A DNA stretch of 47,967 nt from Nonomuraea longispora (GCF_004348345.1 NZ_SMJZ01000043.1:1-47967), one strand, 5' to 3'. Shown: positions 38,519-46,587, numbered from the stretch's first letter. Translations and numbers: made by a program. Notes: generated by a model from the sequence alone, not told the origin.

Positions 38519-39046
38519 ATGGGCCAGAACACTATTTTGGATTCGATTGATCTTGAGATTCTGCGAATCCTGCAGAACGACGCACGGATCACGAACAGGC
38601 AACTGGCGCAAGCGGTCGGCATCGCCGCATCCACGTGTCTCGGCCGCGTCAGCCGGTTACGCTCCGCCGGAGTGATCGAGCGTTACACCTTGCGCGTGAA
38701 CTCAGCGGCTCTCGGCAGGCCTCTGGAAGCGTTGCTGGCGGTGCGGCTGCAGCCGCACCGCCAGCCGCACGTGGACGCCTTCGTCGAACACGTGCTCGCC
38801 CAGCCGGAGACCCGCACGCTCTACCACCTCACGGGACCCGACGACTACATCATCCACGTGGCCGCTGTCGACGCTGCCGACCTGCAGCGTTTCGTCCTCA
38901 ACGAGCTGACGTCACGGCTCGAGGTGGCGTTGGTGCACACCCATCTGATCTTCCGCCAGTGGCATGGCAAGCCCGCGCTGCCGCCTGGTGCCGAGACCGG
39001 CACATCCGGGGCCGGCCAGAGCGCGATACGCGGAACGCGTCGATGA
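38519..39046 (+). CDS. Lrp/AsnC-family transcriptional regulator
   Basis: 175 residues. The HTH is LDSIDLEILRILQNDARITN, RQLAQAVGIAASTCLGRVSR, LRSAGVIERYTLRVN. The effector domain contains VEHVLAQPETRTLYHLTGPD and DYIIHVAAVDAADLQRFV. The ATG lies within CCATATGG (38515-38522), a small palindrome in an AT-rich promoter patch. As a divergent partner of the sulfur-amino-acid PLP enzyme it probably senses an amino acid and controls that operon. The C-terminal ~25 residues after the conserved fold are disordered. Confidence 0.93.
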   Translation: MGQNTILDSIDLEILRILQNDARITNRQLAQAVGIAASTCLGRVSRLRSAGVIERYTLRVNSAALGRPLEALLAVRLQPHRQPHVDAFVEHVLAQPETRTLYHLTGPDDYIIHVAAVDAADLQRFVLNELTSRLEVALVHTHLIFRQWHGKPALPPGAETGTSGAGQSAIRGTRR

Positions 39047-39073
39047 CGCATGCATGAGGGGGACCCCGGCCGG

Positions 39074-39238
39074 TCAGTGGCAGGCGCCGAGGCCCTCCTG
39101 GGAACGCGCTCTTGTGCGGAGGACCCGGAAGAGGAGGGCCAGGCTGGCCAGGTGGAGGAGGAGAATGGTGAGGCCGGTGATCGATACCGCGGGCACGTGC
39201 CACCAGGGTGTGCTGATCTTTGCGGGGATGGCCTCCAT
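39074..39238 (-). CDS. Possible small single-span membrane protein (54 residues)
   Basis: The minus strand reads MEAIPAKISTPWWHVPAVSI, then a hydrophobic span TGLTILLLHLASLALLFRVL and a basic tail RTRARSQEGLGACH. GGAG lies six bases before the ATG. The span and positive-inside tail look like a real membrane peptide, but the frame is open ~26 codons further upstream without a start, so this may be the 3' end of a decayed larger gene. No family recognised. Confidence 0.35.
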   Translation of the reverse strand: MEAIPAKISTPWWHVPAVSITGLTILLLHLASLALLFRVLRTRARSQEGLGACH

Positions 39239-39375
39239 GCGATCTCCGAGGCATCGGAACTCCGCGACGTTCCCATGATGCCCTGCTTCGGCCGCATGGT
39301 CTCTTGCGGGCGATCATTCGGGCCAGGTGGTTGTCCTTGCCTGGACTGCGTGCCGTCAGCCGAGAGAGTTCCGGC

Positions 39376-39513
39376 TCACCGCCCGGGAGGGTTCCGGTGC
39401 ACGGCGGTCTTGTGATCGGCGAAGCGGCTGACGAGCTCGTGCCGCTCCCGGAGGGCACGGACCTCGTCGGACTCGGTGACGTCCACGTAGTCCAGCGCAT
39501 CGCCTCGCCTCAA
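39376..39513 (-). CDS. Possible 45-residue gene fragment after hxlR
   Basis: From a TTG at 39513 the minus strand reads LRRGDALDYVDVTESDEVRA then LRERHELVSRFADHKTAVHR and stops. The acidic/basic helical character and codon bias look genuine, unlike the other frames. There is no good start codon or ribosome site, and no family recognised. It is probably the tail of a lost gene following hxlR. The remaining bases from 39239 to 39375 show nothing else. Confidence 0.3.
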   Translation of the reverse strand: MRRGDALDYVDVTESDEVRALRERHELVSRFADHKTAVHRNPPGR

Positions 39514-39529
39514 CCGGCTCCCGGTTCGG

Positions 39530-39874
39530 TCAGGGAAGCTGTTCCCACGGAATGTCCTCGATGCGTTCGAGGTGTTCCTCGCCCCATTCGCCGAGCGGCC
39601 CGAGCGCGGTGTTCAGCGACCGGCCGAACTCGGTGAGGGAGTACTCCACCTTCGGCGGCACCTGGCGGTAGACCTCGCGGTGCAAAAGCCCGGTGGCCTC
39701 CATCTCGCGTAGTTGCTGGATGAGCACCCGCTCGCTGATGCCCGGCACGGCCCGCCTCAGCTCTCCGAACCGCAGCGCCTCGGTCTGCAACTCGAACAGG
39801 ATCAGCCCTTTCCACTTGCCACCCATGACGGCGATGGCCGCGTCGAGCCCGCAGGTGAAGGTCCGCTTCTTCAT
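39530..39874 (-). CDS. HxlR-family transcriptional regulator
   Basis: 114 residues, the family's usual size. MKKRTFTCGLDAAIAVMGGK with WKGLILFEL is the N-terminal signature, with Cys8 at the place used for redox or thiol sensing in some members. RFGELRRAVPGISERVLIQQ is the recognition helix and PPKVEYSLTEFGRSL the wing. It is divergent from the two imine-reductase-like genes across 143 bases containing a 22-base imperfect palindrome, so it probably represses them and itself, sensing an electrophile or substrate imine. Start ATG 39874. Confidence 0.94.
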   Translation of the reverse strand: MKKRTFTCGLDAAIAVMGGKWKGLILFELQTEALRFGELRRAVPGISERVLIQQLREMEATGLLHREVYRQVPPKVEYSLTEFGRSLNTALGPLGEWGEEHLERIEDIPWEQLP

Positions 39875-39889
39875 CGACCACGCTCCCTC

Positions 39890-39911
39890 ATACTTACAGA
39901 AAGGTCAGTAT
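39890..39911. promoter_or_regulatory. HxlR operator candidate
   Basis: ATACTTAC-AGAAAG-GTCAGTAT is an imperfect inverted repeat (7 of 8 arm positions pair) 15 bases upstream of the hxlR start. It sits in an AT-rich stretch unlike its surroundings. Its layout and TACTTAC half-site fit HxlR-family operators as I remember them. Confidence 0.6.
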
Positions 39912-40017
39912 GTGTGAAAATTGTTAGTACTTGAAAAAATAGCAGTAAAGGCTCCAGCATGGAACGGCCGCCCGCTTGGGCGGCGTTTCCCCTTTCACCC
40001 CCTGACTGGAGTTCAAC

Positions 40018-40929
40018 ATGACCGGAAACGACCCCAGGATGCCGGTGAGCGTCCTTGGGCTCGGCTCGATGGGTGCGGCGCTGGCCGGCGCGTTCCTCGC
40101 TGCAGGGCACCCGACGACCGTGTGGAACAGAACCGCCACGAGGGCCGTGCCTTTGGTGGAGAAGGGCGCGATCGGCGCGGAGACGATCGAAGGTGCCGTG
40201 GCGGCGAGTCCGCTGGTCGTCACATGCCTGACCTCCTTCGACGACACGCGCGAGGCACTACGGCCGGCCATTCCCGCGCTGGCCGGCCGCGCCCTGGTCA
40301 CGCTGAACAGCGGTTCCCCGGCCGACGCCCGCACGACGGCCGCCTGGGCGATCCGCCAGGGCGCCCGTTTCCTCGGCGGGGCGGTCAAAAACGTCCCCTC
40401 GGCCGTGGGCGCACCCGACACCCTGCTGTACTACAGCGGCGACAGGACCGTCTTCGACGACCACCGGCCGGTGCTGGCGGCATTGGGCGGTGACACCGTC
40501 TATCTCGGAGAGGAAGCGGATCTCGCCGCCTTCTACGAGATGGCAGTCGGCGGCACGCTGCTACCGGCGCTCGTCGGCTTCTTCCAGGGTGCGGCCGCCG
40601 TCCAGGGGCGGGGGCTGGAGGCGGGCACGCTGGTGCGCTTCAGCGTCAAGTGGCTGGAGATGATCGCCTCCCTCCTGCCGATGTACGCCCGGGAGATCGA
40701 CTCCCGCGACTACAGCCGGCCGATGTCCTCGGTCAACCTCTTCCTCGCCGGCGCCGAGTGGGACGCGGATTTCGCCAAAGAGGCGAACGTCGACATGTCC
40801 TGGATGAATCCCCTGCAGGATCTCGTACGCCGTGCCGCCGAGGCGGGCCACGGTGACCACAGCATCTCGTCCCTGGTCGAAATGCTCAGGCGACCGGTCG
40901 TCCAGAGCGCGGGAGGCTCACATCCATGA
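40018..40929 (+). CDS. Imine-reductase-like NADPH dehydrogenase (6PGDH superfamily), first of tandem pair
   Basis: 303 residues. The Rossmann half starts SVLGLGSMGAALAGAFLAAG and has TVWNRTATRA, the NADPH phosphate contact. The helical C-terminal half is of the beta-hydroxyacid-dehydrogenase/IRED type with a GHGDHSISSLVEML tail. At the position where imine reductases carry the catalytic Asp or Tyr (about residue 178, FYEMAVGGTLL) this protein has Gly, unlike its neighbour. It may use a different proton donor or act on another carbonyl. GGAG precedes the ATG by six bases. Its stop overlaps the second copy's start. Confidence 0.9.
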   Translation: MTGNDPRMPVSVLGLGSMGAALAGAFLAAGHPTTVWNRTATRAVPLVEKGAIGAETIEGAVAASPLVVTCLTSFDDTREALRPAIPALAGRALVTLNSGSPADARTTAAWAIRQGARFLGGAVKNVPSAVGAPDTLLYYSGDRTVFDDHRPVLAALGGDTVYLGEEADLAAFYEMAVGGTLLPALVGFFQGAAAVQGRGLEAGTLVRFSVKWLEMIASLLPMYAREIDSRDYSRPMSSVNLFLAGAEWDADFAKEANVDMSWMNPLQDLVRRAAEAGHGDHSISSLVEMLRRPVVQSAGGSHP

Positions 40930-41819
40930 CCGACACATCCATGACCGTGACCGTGATCGGCCTCGGTCCCATGGGGCGGGCGATGGCCGGCGCCTACCTG
41001 GACCGCGGGTACGAGGTGACCGTGTGGAACCGTACGCCGGCCAGGGCTGACAGCCTGATCGCCCGTGGCGCTCACCGCGCGACCTCAGTGGCTGAGGCCC
41101 TGACGGCCAACACCCTGGTGGTGGTCAGCCTGACGGGCTACGACGCCGTGCACGCCGTCCTGGGGCAGGCGCCATCGGCTGCCCTGACCGGCCGTACGGT
41201 GGTCAACCTCACGTCCGATACCCAGGACCAGGTCCGACGGGCGGCGACCTGGCTGGCCGAACTCGGCGCCGTACAGGTGACCGGCGGCGTGCTGACGCCG
41301 CCGCCCGGCATCGGGACGCCGGGGGCCATGAGTTACTACAGCGGTCCGCTGGAGGCGATCGAGACTCATCGTCGCGCCCTGGAGGTGCTGACCGGGATCG
41401 ACTATCTGGGCGAGGACCCGGGCCTGGCCGCCCTGTTCTACCAGATAGGCATCGACATGTTCTGGACCGGCCTGCTGGCCTACCTGCACGGCCAGGCGCT
41501 CGCCGAGGCCAACGGCATCTCGGCGCAAGAGTTCCTCCCCCGCGCCCTGAACGCCATGGATCTGCGGTACTTCTTGGAGTTCTACGCCCCGCGCATCGAC
41601 GCCGGCAACCATGCGGGCGATGTGGACACGCTCACCATGGGCGCGGCGAGCCTGGAACACGTCGTTCGCACCGCGCAGGCGTCAGGGGTGGACGTCTCGC
41701 TGCCGACCGCTGCCCTGGATCTCTTCCGCCGCGGCATCGCCGCCGGCCACGGCGGAAACAGCCTCACCAGCCTGCTCGGCATCCTGCGGAAGGGAGTCGG
41801 CCAGGGCGTCGACAAGTGA
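40926..41819 (+). CDS. Imine-reductase-like NADPH dehydrogenase, second of tandem pair
   Basis: 297 residues. VTVIGLGPMGRAMAGAYLDR and VTVWNRTPARADSL give the NADPH site. The helical half has FYQIGIDMFWTGLLAYLHGQ, placing Asp177 at the catalytic position of (R)-type imine reductases, and ends GHGGNSLTSLLGIL. Likely an imine or beta-hydroxyacid-type reductase with unknown substrate. It is coupled to the first copy by ATGA. The two copies share layout but are clearly diverged, so the duplication is old or they were assembled separately. A strong hairpin follows. Confidence 0.92.
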   Translation: MTDTSMTVTVIGLGPMGRAMAGAYLDRGYEVTVWNRTPARADSLIARGAHRATSVAEALTANTLVVVSLTGYDAVHAVLGQAPSAALTGRTVVNLTSDTQDQVRRAATWLAELGAVQVTGGVLTPPPGIGTPGAMSYYSGPLEAIETHRRALEVLTGIDYLGEDPGLAALFYQIGIDMFWTGLLAYLHGQALAEANGISAQEFLPRALNAMDLRYFLEFYAPRIDAGNHAGDVDTLTMGAASLEHVVRTAQASGVDVSLPTAALDLFRRGIAAGHGGNSLTSLLGILRKGVGQGVDK

Positions 41820-41873
41820 GTAGCCGCCGCGAGTAGCCGGGAAATCCGCCACGCGGTTGCGTTGGGACACCGG

Positions 41874-41904
41874 CCCTGCGTCGCTCATGTTGAACGACGC
41901 AGGG
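41874..41904. terminator. Hairpin between tandem IREDs and P450
   Basis: CCCTGCGTCG and CGACGCAGGG form a perfect 10-bp stem with an 11-base loop in the gap between convergent genes. It probably terminates transcription from both sides. No T-run. Confidence 0.7.
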
Positions 41905-41965
41905 AGCAGGACTCTGCTCGAGTTGCGAGGCACCGCCGTGCGACGCCTGTGTAACGTTCGCCGCG

Positions 41966-43174
41966 TCACGTATCAGCGGAGTGCCAGGTGACCGGCAGCT
42001 CGTACAGTCCGAAAGCGCCGTCGTTCTTGAGCGGTAGGTCCTCGACCGGGACGGCCAGGCGCAGGGTGGGGATGCGTTCGAAAAGCGTGCTGAACACCAC
42101 CTCCAGCTCCATGCGAGCCAGGTTCTGACCGAGGCACTGGTGCACGCCGTGGCCGAAGGCGATGTGGTGGCGTCCGTCGCGCCGGGGGTCGAGCACGTCC
42201 GGGTCAGAGAACGCCACCGGGTCGGCGTTGGCTGCGGCCAGCAGGGGCATGACGCCGTCGCCCGCGTGGATGAGGGTACCGCCGATCTCGATGTCCCTGG
42301 TTGCGACCCGGGCCGGCCCGAGGTCAGCGATGCTGAACACCCGCAGCATCTCCTCGATCGTCGGCGGCAGCATCTCCGGATCGGCCTGGACGGCGGTGAG
42401 GAGCGCGCGGTCCTGCAGCAGGGCCAAGGTGCCCAGCGCGATCATGTTGGCGGTGGTCTCGTGCCCGGCTTGGAGGAGCAGGGTGCACATCTTGAGCACG
42501 GTCTGCCGGCTCAGTTGCCCGGCTGGTTCCATGTGGGTGCTGATCAGTCGGCCCATGAGGTCGTCGGTGGGCTCGCGCTGCTTTGTACCGATCAGTTCGT
42601 TCATGTAGCTGAACAGCTCCCGCGTCGCGGTGCTGAACTGCTCGGGAGTGGTCGAACGGCCCAGCATGGTACGGGTGCGCGATTCGAAGAAGGCGTGGTC
42701 GGCGTACGGGACGCCGAGGAGGCGGGAGATCACCAGCGACGGCACAGGCAGCGCGAAGGCCTCGACCAGATCGACCGGCGGCGTCGCGCGCAACAGGCCG
42801 TCGATGAGGTCGTTGACGGTGGCCTGAACGCCGGGGCGTAGGGCCTTCATCCTCTTGACGGTGAATTCCTGGATCAGGGTGCGCCGCTCGAGGGTGTGCT
42901 GGGGCGGGTCCTTGCGGACGAATGGCGGGTCGTCGAAAAGTTGCCGCAGCTCGGGCTGCATTGCGGGGAAGCCCGGACGGCGGGCGTCGGAGCTGAAGTC
43001 GGTGTCTGACAAGATCGCGCGCACGTCGTCGTAGCGGGTGACCAGCCAGGCCGTGCCGCCGCCCGGGGTGACGACGGTGGAAACGGGCTCCTCGGCGCGC
43101 AAGCGGGCGTACTCGTCCGGCGGGCCGAACGGGCAGCGGCGAGCGAACGGAAAGGAGGGCTGAGCGTCGTTCAT
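41966..43174 (-). CDS. Cytochrome P450, CYP105-like (second copy)
   Basis: 402 residues. AGHETTANM (I-helix), EEMLRVFSI (ExxR) and FGHGVHQCLGQNLARMELEV (haem Cys) are all intact. CPFGPPDEY near the N-terminus and VDLVEAFALPVPSLVISRLL parallel the P450 at 13408 closely; the two are paralogues. No ferredoxin gene is adjacent. ATG 43174 has GGGGAG eight bases upstream; the frame continues to 43219 without a better site. It is divergent from a TetR gene, with two inverted repeats between. Substrate unknown. Confidence 0.95.
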   Translation of the reverse strand: MNDAQPSFPFARRCPFGPPDEYARLRAEEPVSTVVTPGGGTAWLVTRYDDVRAILSDTDFSSDARRPGFPAMQPELRQLFDDPPFVRKDPPQHTLERRTLIQEFTVKRMKALRPGVQATVNDLIDGLLRATPPVDLVEAFALPVPSLVISRLLGVPYADHAFFESRTRTMLGRSTTPEQFSTATRELFSYMNELIGTKQREPTDDLMGRLISTHMEPAGQLSRQTVLKMCTLLLQAGHETTANMIALGTLALLQDRALLTAVQADPEMLPPTIEEMLRVFSIADLGPARVATRDIEIGGTLIHAGDGVMPLLAAANADPVAFSDPDVLDPRRDGRHHIAFGHGVHQCLGQNLARMELEVVFSTLFERIPTLRLAVPVEDLPLKNDGAFGLYELPVTWHSADT

Positions 43175-43197
43175 GGAGTGCTCCCCTTCGTGTGAAA

Positions 43198-43222
43198 TAA
43201 GTGAAGGCGACTCCTCCACTTA
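43198..43222. promoter_or_regulatory. Inverted repeat near P450 start
   Basis: TAAGTG-N13-CACTTA is a perfect 6-bp inverted repeat 24 bases upstream of the P450 ATG, in a less GC-rich patch. It could be the operator of the divergent TetR protein on the P450 side. The long spacer lowers confidence. Confidence 0.4.
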
Positions 43223-43292
43223 GCACACGGCCAAGGTAACACATTCGGAGGGAAGTCCTCCAGTTTCGAGGTGGGAGTGAGGACGGCGGGAG

Positions 43293-43318
43293 ACGGTGAG
43301 CTCTTCGGAGTTCACCGT
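43293..43318. promoter_or_regulatory. Long palindrome upstream of tetR
   Basis: ACGGTGA-g-CTC-TTCG-GAG-t-TCACCGT pairs at 10 of 11 positions around a TTCG tetraloop. It is either a TetR operator 58 bases upstream of the tetR start or a very stable RNA hairpin in its leader. Confidence 0.55.
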
Positions 43319-43376
43319 GAGACTAGGCTGGGCGCATATGGAGGCATCCCCTCCGTGTCGTAGGGAGGATGAGCCC

Positions 43377-44033
43377 ATGAGCGACAGCGCTCCTCGGCTG
43401 CGCGCCGACGCCCGTCGCAATCGCGAACAGGTCATCACCGCTGCTCGCCAGGTCTTCGTCGAACAAGGTGCGGACGCATCGCTGGAGGAAGTGGCGCGGC
43501 GCGCCGGTGTCGGCATTGCGACCCTGTACCGGCGCTTTCCTGACCGCGGCGCCCTGATCCGCGCCGTCGTGCTGGACAACATGGAGCTCGTCACCGAGGA
43601 GTTCGAGCGCGCCAATGCGCTCGAACCGGACGCATGGAGCGCGATCGTCCGGCTCCTGCGCTTCATCGTGCGTCACCACATCGGCGCCCTGGTCCTGCTC
43701 CTGCTCCCGGGGGTGCACGCGGATCAGGCCACGAGACAGCAGGTGGCGGCAGCGAGGCAGCGGATACTCGGGCGGCTTCGCCCACTGGTACGCGCCGCCC
43801 AGCGCGAGGGCGGGCTCCGCACCGACATCACCGTCACCGACCTGGCCCTCGGACTGGTCAAGCTGGCTCGCCCGGTGCCCATGCTTTCCGCCGAGCGCAA
43901 CAGCTCGGCGACCGAACGCCAGCTTGAGCTGTTCATCGACGCCCTACGGGCTTCGTCCGTCGAAGGCAGCGGCCTGCCCGGGCGACCGCCGGCCCGGGCC
44001 GAACTCGACGGCGGCCTCGGACTGCCGCTGTGA
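43377..44033 (+). CDS. TetR-family regulator divergent to the second P450
   Basis: 218 residues. The HTH is REQVITAARQVFVEQGADAS, LEEVARRAGVGIATLYRRFP. The ligand domain has RHHIGALVLLLLPGVHADQA and a TetR_C-like end. ATG 43377 has GGGAGGA seven bases upstream; the open upstream extension lacks homology and crosses the palindrome. It probably controls itself and the divergent P450. It is not closely similar to the TetR of the first P450 pair, so the regulators may respond to different ligands. Confidence 0.92.
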   Translation: MSDSAPRLRADARRNREQVITAARQVFVEQGADASLEEVARRAGVGIATLYRRFPDRGALIRAVVLDNMELVTEEFERANALEPDAWSAIVRLLRFIVRHHIGALVLLLLPGVHADQATRQQVAAARQRILGRLRPLVRAAQREGGLRTDITVTDLALGLVKLARPVPMLSAERNSSATERQLELFIDALRASSVEGSGLPGRPPARAELDGGLGLPL

Positions 44034-44226
44034 CGCCGCTCGTCGACCTGGCCATCCGACGCTGAGGGAACTGTCCCCGAGTACCGCATCTGCCTGCTCG
44101 TGCCGGGCCGTGATCAGCTGCGGCCCGCCGCGGGGCATGGGGCAACGGGTGCGAATTCTCCTTCCGCCTCGGGCTCGCTCATGAAGTTCGCCGTCGCTCG
44201 GACGGACACCGTACCGTTGCAGCGTA

Positions 44227-44260
44227 TGATAGTGTACTATCAAAAGATAGTACACTATCA
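44227..44260. promoter_or_regulatory. Nested palindromic operator upstream of glyoxalase-like gene
   Basis: GATAGTGTACTATC-AAAA-GATAGTACACTATC: each 14-base half is itself a palindrome (GATAGT-2-ACTATC), and together with flanking T/A the halves form a perfect 15-4-15 inverted repeat. A -10-like TATGAT at 44225 overlaps the left half. It is probably a double TetR site for the regulator at 45451. The rest of 44034-44441 holds no convincing gene. Confidence 0.75.
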
Positions 44261-44441
44261 GCATCTACCTCGTGGGACGTCGGTGGTGGGCGTTGACCGC
44301 CTGCGTCACGAGGCCTGGGCGATCTGCGGTGGACCGTCCAGGCGGCGCGGTGCTGGGAACGGCCTGCTCCGCCTCGCAGGGCGTACGGAAGAGCTTCTCA
44401 GTCGAGCAGCACGTCACTACACACAACGGAGGTAGTCCGCC

Positions 44442-45404
44442 ATGGGCGATGACATCAACGGCCTGCACCACGTCGGCCACCTCGTTCACGACATGGGCCT
44501 GGCGATGGAGCGGTATCGGCAGCTCGGCTTCACCGTGCCCGCGCCTGCCTATCCCGTCCTTCCGTCCGTCGCGGGAGGCCCGGCCGAACCGTTCGGAGTG
44601 GCCAACACCCACGTGTACTTCCCCGGCAATTTCGTCGAACTGGTGGCAGTCATGGACGACCCCGGCCGCATGCCGGCAGAGGCCCGGCCGATCCCGCTAC
44701 AGGTACCCGACGACAAACTGCCGGGGTTGCGGGCTGCCATCCGTGCGACCGCTGCCAACATCACGTCCTTCCTTCAGCGCTTCCAAGGCGTGCACATCAT
44801 GATCGCCGACACCCCCGACATCGATGGCGTTGCCGCGCGACTGAAGGCCGACGGCGTCGGTCACGGTGGCGTGCATGACATCCAACGACCTGTCGAGACC
44901 AGCGCGGGTGTCAGGATGGAGCCCGCCCGCTATCTGGAGATCTCGGATCCCGATCTTTCATCGGGACGCGTCCCGGAAGGCAGGATCGGGTTCGCCGAGA
45001 ACGCACCGATCGCGGCGTCCCAGGACGAGCGACACCCGGATCACCCCAACGGAGCGACCGGGCTGGTCGAATGTGTGCTGTGCGTCGACGACGCGGCGTT
45101 GCCCGAGTGGGAGCGCCGCTACGACACCTACTTCGGCCCGGCGCAGGGCGGCGACCTGACGCGTTTCGACCGGGCGAACGTCAGCGTGGTGGCCGCGTCG
45201 GCGCTCGACGACCTGCTGCCCGGCGAGCGGCCGGCCGCCCTTCCGGCGTTCGTCGCCTACGCGGTGTCGGTGCGCGACCTCGCCGCCGCCGAAAGGCTCC
45301 TGCTCGACAACGACGTTCCGATCACCCGCACCGGTCCTCAGGAGATGTTCGTGCCTGGTGACGCCGCACTGGGCGTCGCGATCATTTTCCGCCAGGACGG
45401 CTGA
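44442..45404 (+). CDS. Glyoxalase-like (VOC, PF13468-type) protein
   Basis: 320 residues with a tandem VOC arrangement. The first module begins INGLHHVGHLVHDMGLAMER with YRQLGFTVP, including a metal-type His; NTHVYFPGNFVELVAV adds the second strand set. The C-terminal module (~210-320) starts GLVECVLCVDDAALPEWERR with YDTYFGP and ends AALGVAIIFRQDG. This is the glyoxalase-like domain family of uncertain substrate. CGGAGG is ten bases before ATG 44442. It lies under a large palindromic operator and upstream of a TetR gene, so it is probably induced by its substrate or a toxic analogue. Confidence 0.88.
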   Translation: MGDDINGLHHVGHLVHDMGLAMERYRQLGFTVPAPAYPVLPSVAGGPAEPFGVANTHVYFPGNFVELVAVMDDPGRMPAEARPIPLQVPDDKLPGLRAAIRATAANITSFLQRFQGVHIMIADTPDIDGVAARLKADGVGHGGVHDIQRPVETSAGVRMEPARYLEISDPDLSSGRVPEGRIGFAENAPIAASQDERHPDHPNGATGLVECVLCVDDAALPEWERRYDTYFGPAQGGDLTRFDRANVSVVAASALDDLLPGERPAALPAFVAYAVSVRDLAAAERLLLDNDVPITRTGPQEMFVPGDAALGVAIIFRQDG

Positions 45405-45450
45405 GGGCCTCTGGCGCGGCAGGCCCGCCGATGACGGCTATGGTGCACAG

Positions 45451-46065
45451 GTGGAGCGACGTCGTTACGACTCGGTACGCCGTACGGCACAAGCGCTGGA
45501 GACGAGGGCCGAAATCGCCGAGGCCGCGCGCCGGCTCTTCGTCAGCCGCGGCTGGGCCGCCACCACCGTGCGCGATGTGGCGCGGGAGGCCGGAGTCTCC
45601 GCGCCGACGGTCTATGCCGTGTACGGCAACAAGGCCGGGCTGGCCCGGGCACTCGCCGATGCCGCTGACCTGTCGGCCGACCCGTCCCAGCAAGCGGCGG
45701 AGCTTGAGGCCGCCGGGGCGGATCCCCCACGGCAGCTCGCAGCGATGGCCGGTTTCGACCGGCGCCTGTACGAGCGCGCCGGAGACATCATCATGCTGCT
45801 GCGCGAGGCCGGACGGGCCGACCCCGAGCTGGCCACGGTCTACCGCGACGGCCGCGGCAGGGCCGACCAGACCCGCCTCGCCGTGTTCTCCTCATGGCCC
45901 GCCGGCACCTTGCGCGAAGGACTGGACGTGCCGACGGCCGTCGACACCTATGCCGCGCTGTGCAGCGTCGACGTCTACCGCACCCTCACCGACGAACGGG
46001 GCTGGTCGCCCGATCAGGTCGAACGGTGGTGGGCCGGCACTCTGGCCCGGCAACTGCTTGCTTGA
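45451..46065 (+). CDS. TetR-family regulator downstream of glyoxalase-like gene
   Basis: 204 residues from GTG 45451. The HTH is ALETRAEIAEAARRLFVSRG, WAATTVRDVAREAGVSAPTV, YAVYGNKAGLARAL; the C-terminal part contains YERAGDIIMLLREAGRADPE and RGWSPDQVERWWAGTLARQL. No strong ribosome site is seen, so the start is approximate. It follows the glyoxalase-like gene by 46 bases on the same strand and is the best candidate to bind the nested palindrome at 44227-44260, repressing both genes. Confidence 0.88.
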   Translation: MERRRYDSVRRTAQALETRAEIAEAARRLFVSRGWAATTVRDVAREAGVSAPTVYAVYGNKAGLARALADAADLSADPSQQAAELEAAGADPPRQLAAMAGFDRRLYERAGDIIMLLREAGRADPELATVYRDGRGRADQTRLAVFSSWPAGTLREGLDVPTAVDTYAALCSVDVYRTLTDERGWSPDQVERWWAGTLARQLLA

Positions 46066-46094
46066 CCTCGGGTACCGACGGCGTTGAACTCAAT

Positions 46095-46136
46095 TTGTTC
46101 GCATCAATCCGAACTATCCGATAAGCTTGTTCGCAT
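46095..46136. promoter_or_regulatory. MarR operator candidate: direct repeat around the marR start
   Basis: TTGTTCGCAT occurs twice, at 46095-46104 and 46127-46136, the second running into the ATG. The first copy also forms GTTCG-N8-CGAAC. The stretch is AT-rich. It fits autoregulation of the MarR-glycosyltransferase operon. Confidence 0.5.
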
Positions 46137-46587
46137 GAGTGTGGATCAGTTCGTGGAGAACGCCGGGCTCTTCTACGCGCGGTTGGGACTGAGCCGGACG
46201 TCCGGGCGGGTGATGGGCTGGCTCCTGACGGCGGAGTCGGGCAGTGCGGACGCGCCCGAGCTGGCCGAGGGGCTGGCCGTGGCCAAGAGCAGCATGAGCA
46301 TCGCGCTGCGCCAACTGGAGCAGGCGGGGCTGGTCGAGCGGTTTCGGGTGCGGGGCGCGCGGCGTGACCGCTACCGGCTGGCCGAGGACGTCTTCGCCCG
46401 CGCCTTCCGCGCCAAGATGGCCGAGTTCGAGGGCTTCCGGGCGCTGGCCGAGCAGGGGCTGAAGGCGGTGGGCGACGATCCCGCACGCCGGCGGCGGCTG
46501 GAGCTGATGCGGGACATGTACGCGTTCCTGATGGAGCGTTTCCCCGCGCTGCTGGACGAGTGGGACGAACGACGGGACGCGCGATGA
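46135..46587 (+). CDS. MarR/GbsR-family regulator
   Basis: 150 residues. FVENAGLFYARLGLSRTSGR with VMGWLL opens the fold, PELAEGLAVAKSSMSIALRQ is the recognition helix and GARRDRYRLAEDVFARAFRA the wing and after-helix, the pattern of the GbsR-type MarR group. The long helical C-terminus forms the dimer arm. ATG 46135 fits the family; the in-frame ATG at 46084 is rejected as it would read through the repeat region. The stop overlaps the glycosyltransferase start (ATGA). Confidence 0.9.
   Translation: MSVDQFVENAGLFYARLGLSRTSGRVMGWLLTAESGSADAPELAEGLAVAKSSMSIALRQLEQAGLVERFRVRGARRDRYRLAEDVFARAFRAKMAEFEGFRALAEQGLKAVGDDPARRRRLELMRDMYAFLMERFPALLDEWDERRDAR

Noticed and set aside
43944..44264. A minus-strand frame reading out of the nested palindrome
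   Set aside because: No HTH or other domain, basic/low-complexity composition, and it overlaps the 3' end of the TetR gene.
44100..44435. A plus-strand frame spanning the nested palindrome
   Set aside because: It runs through the operator and promoter region (reads VYYQKIVHYQ from the palindrome) and has no domain.
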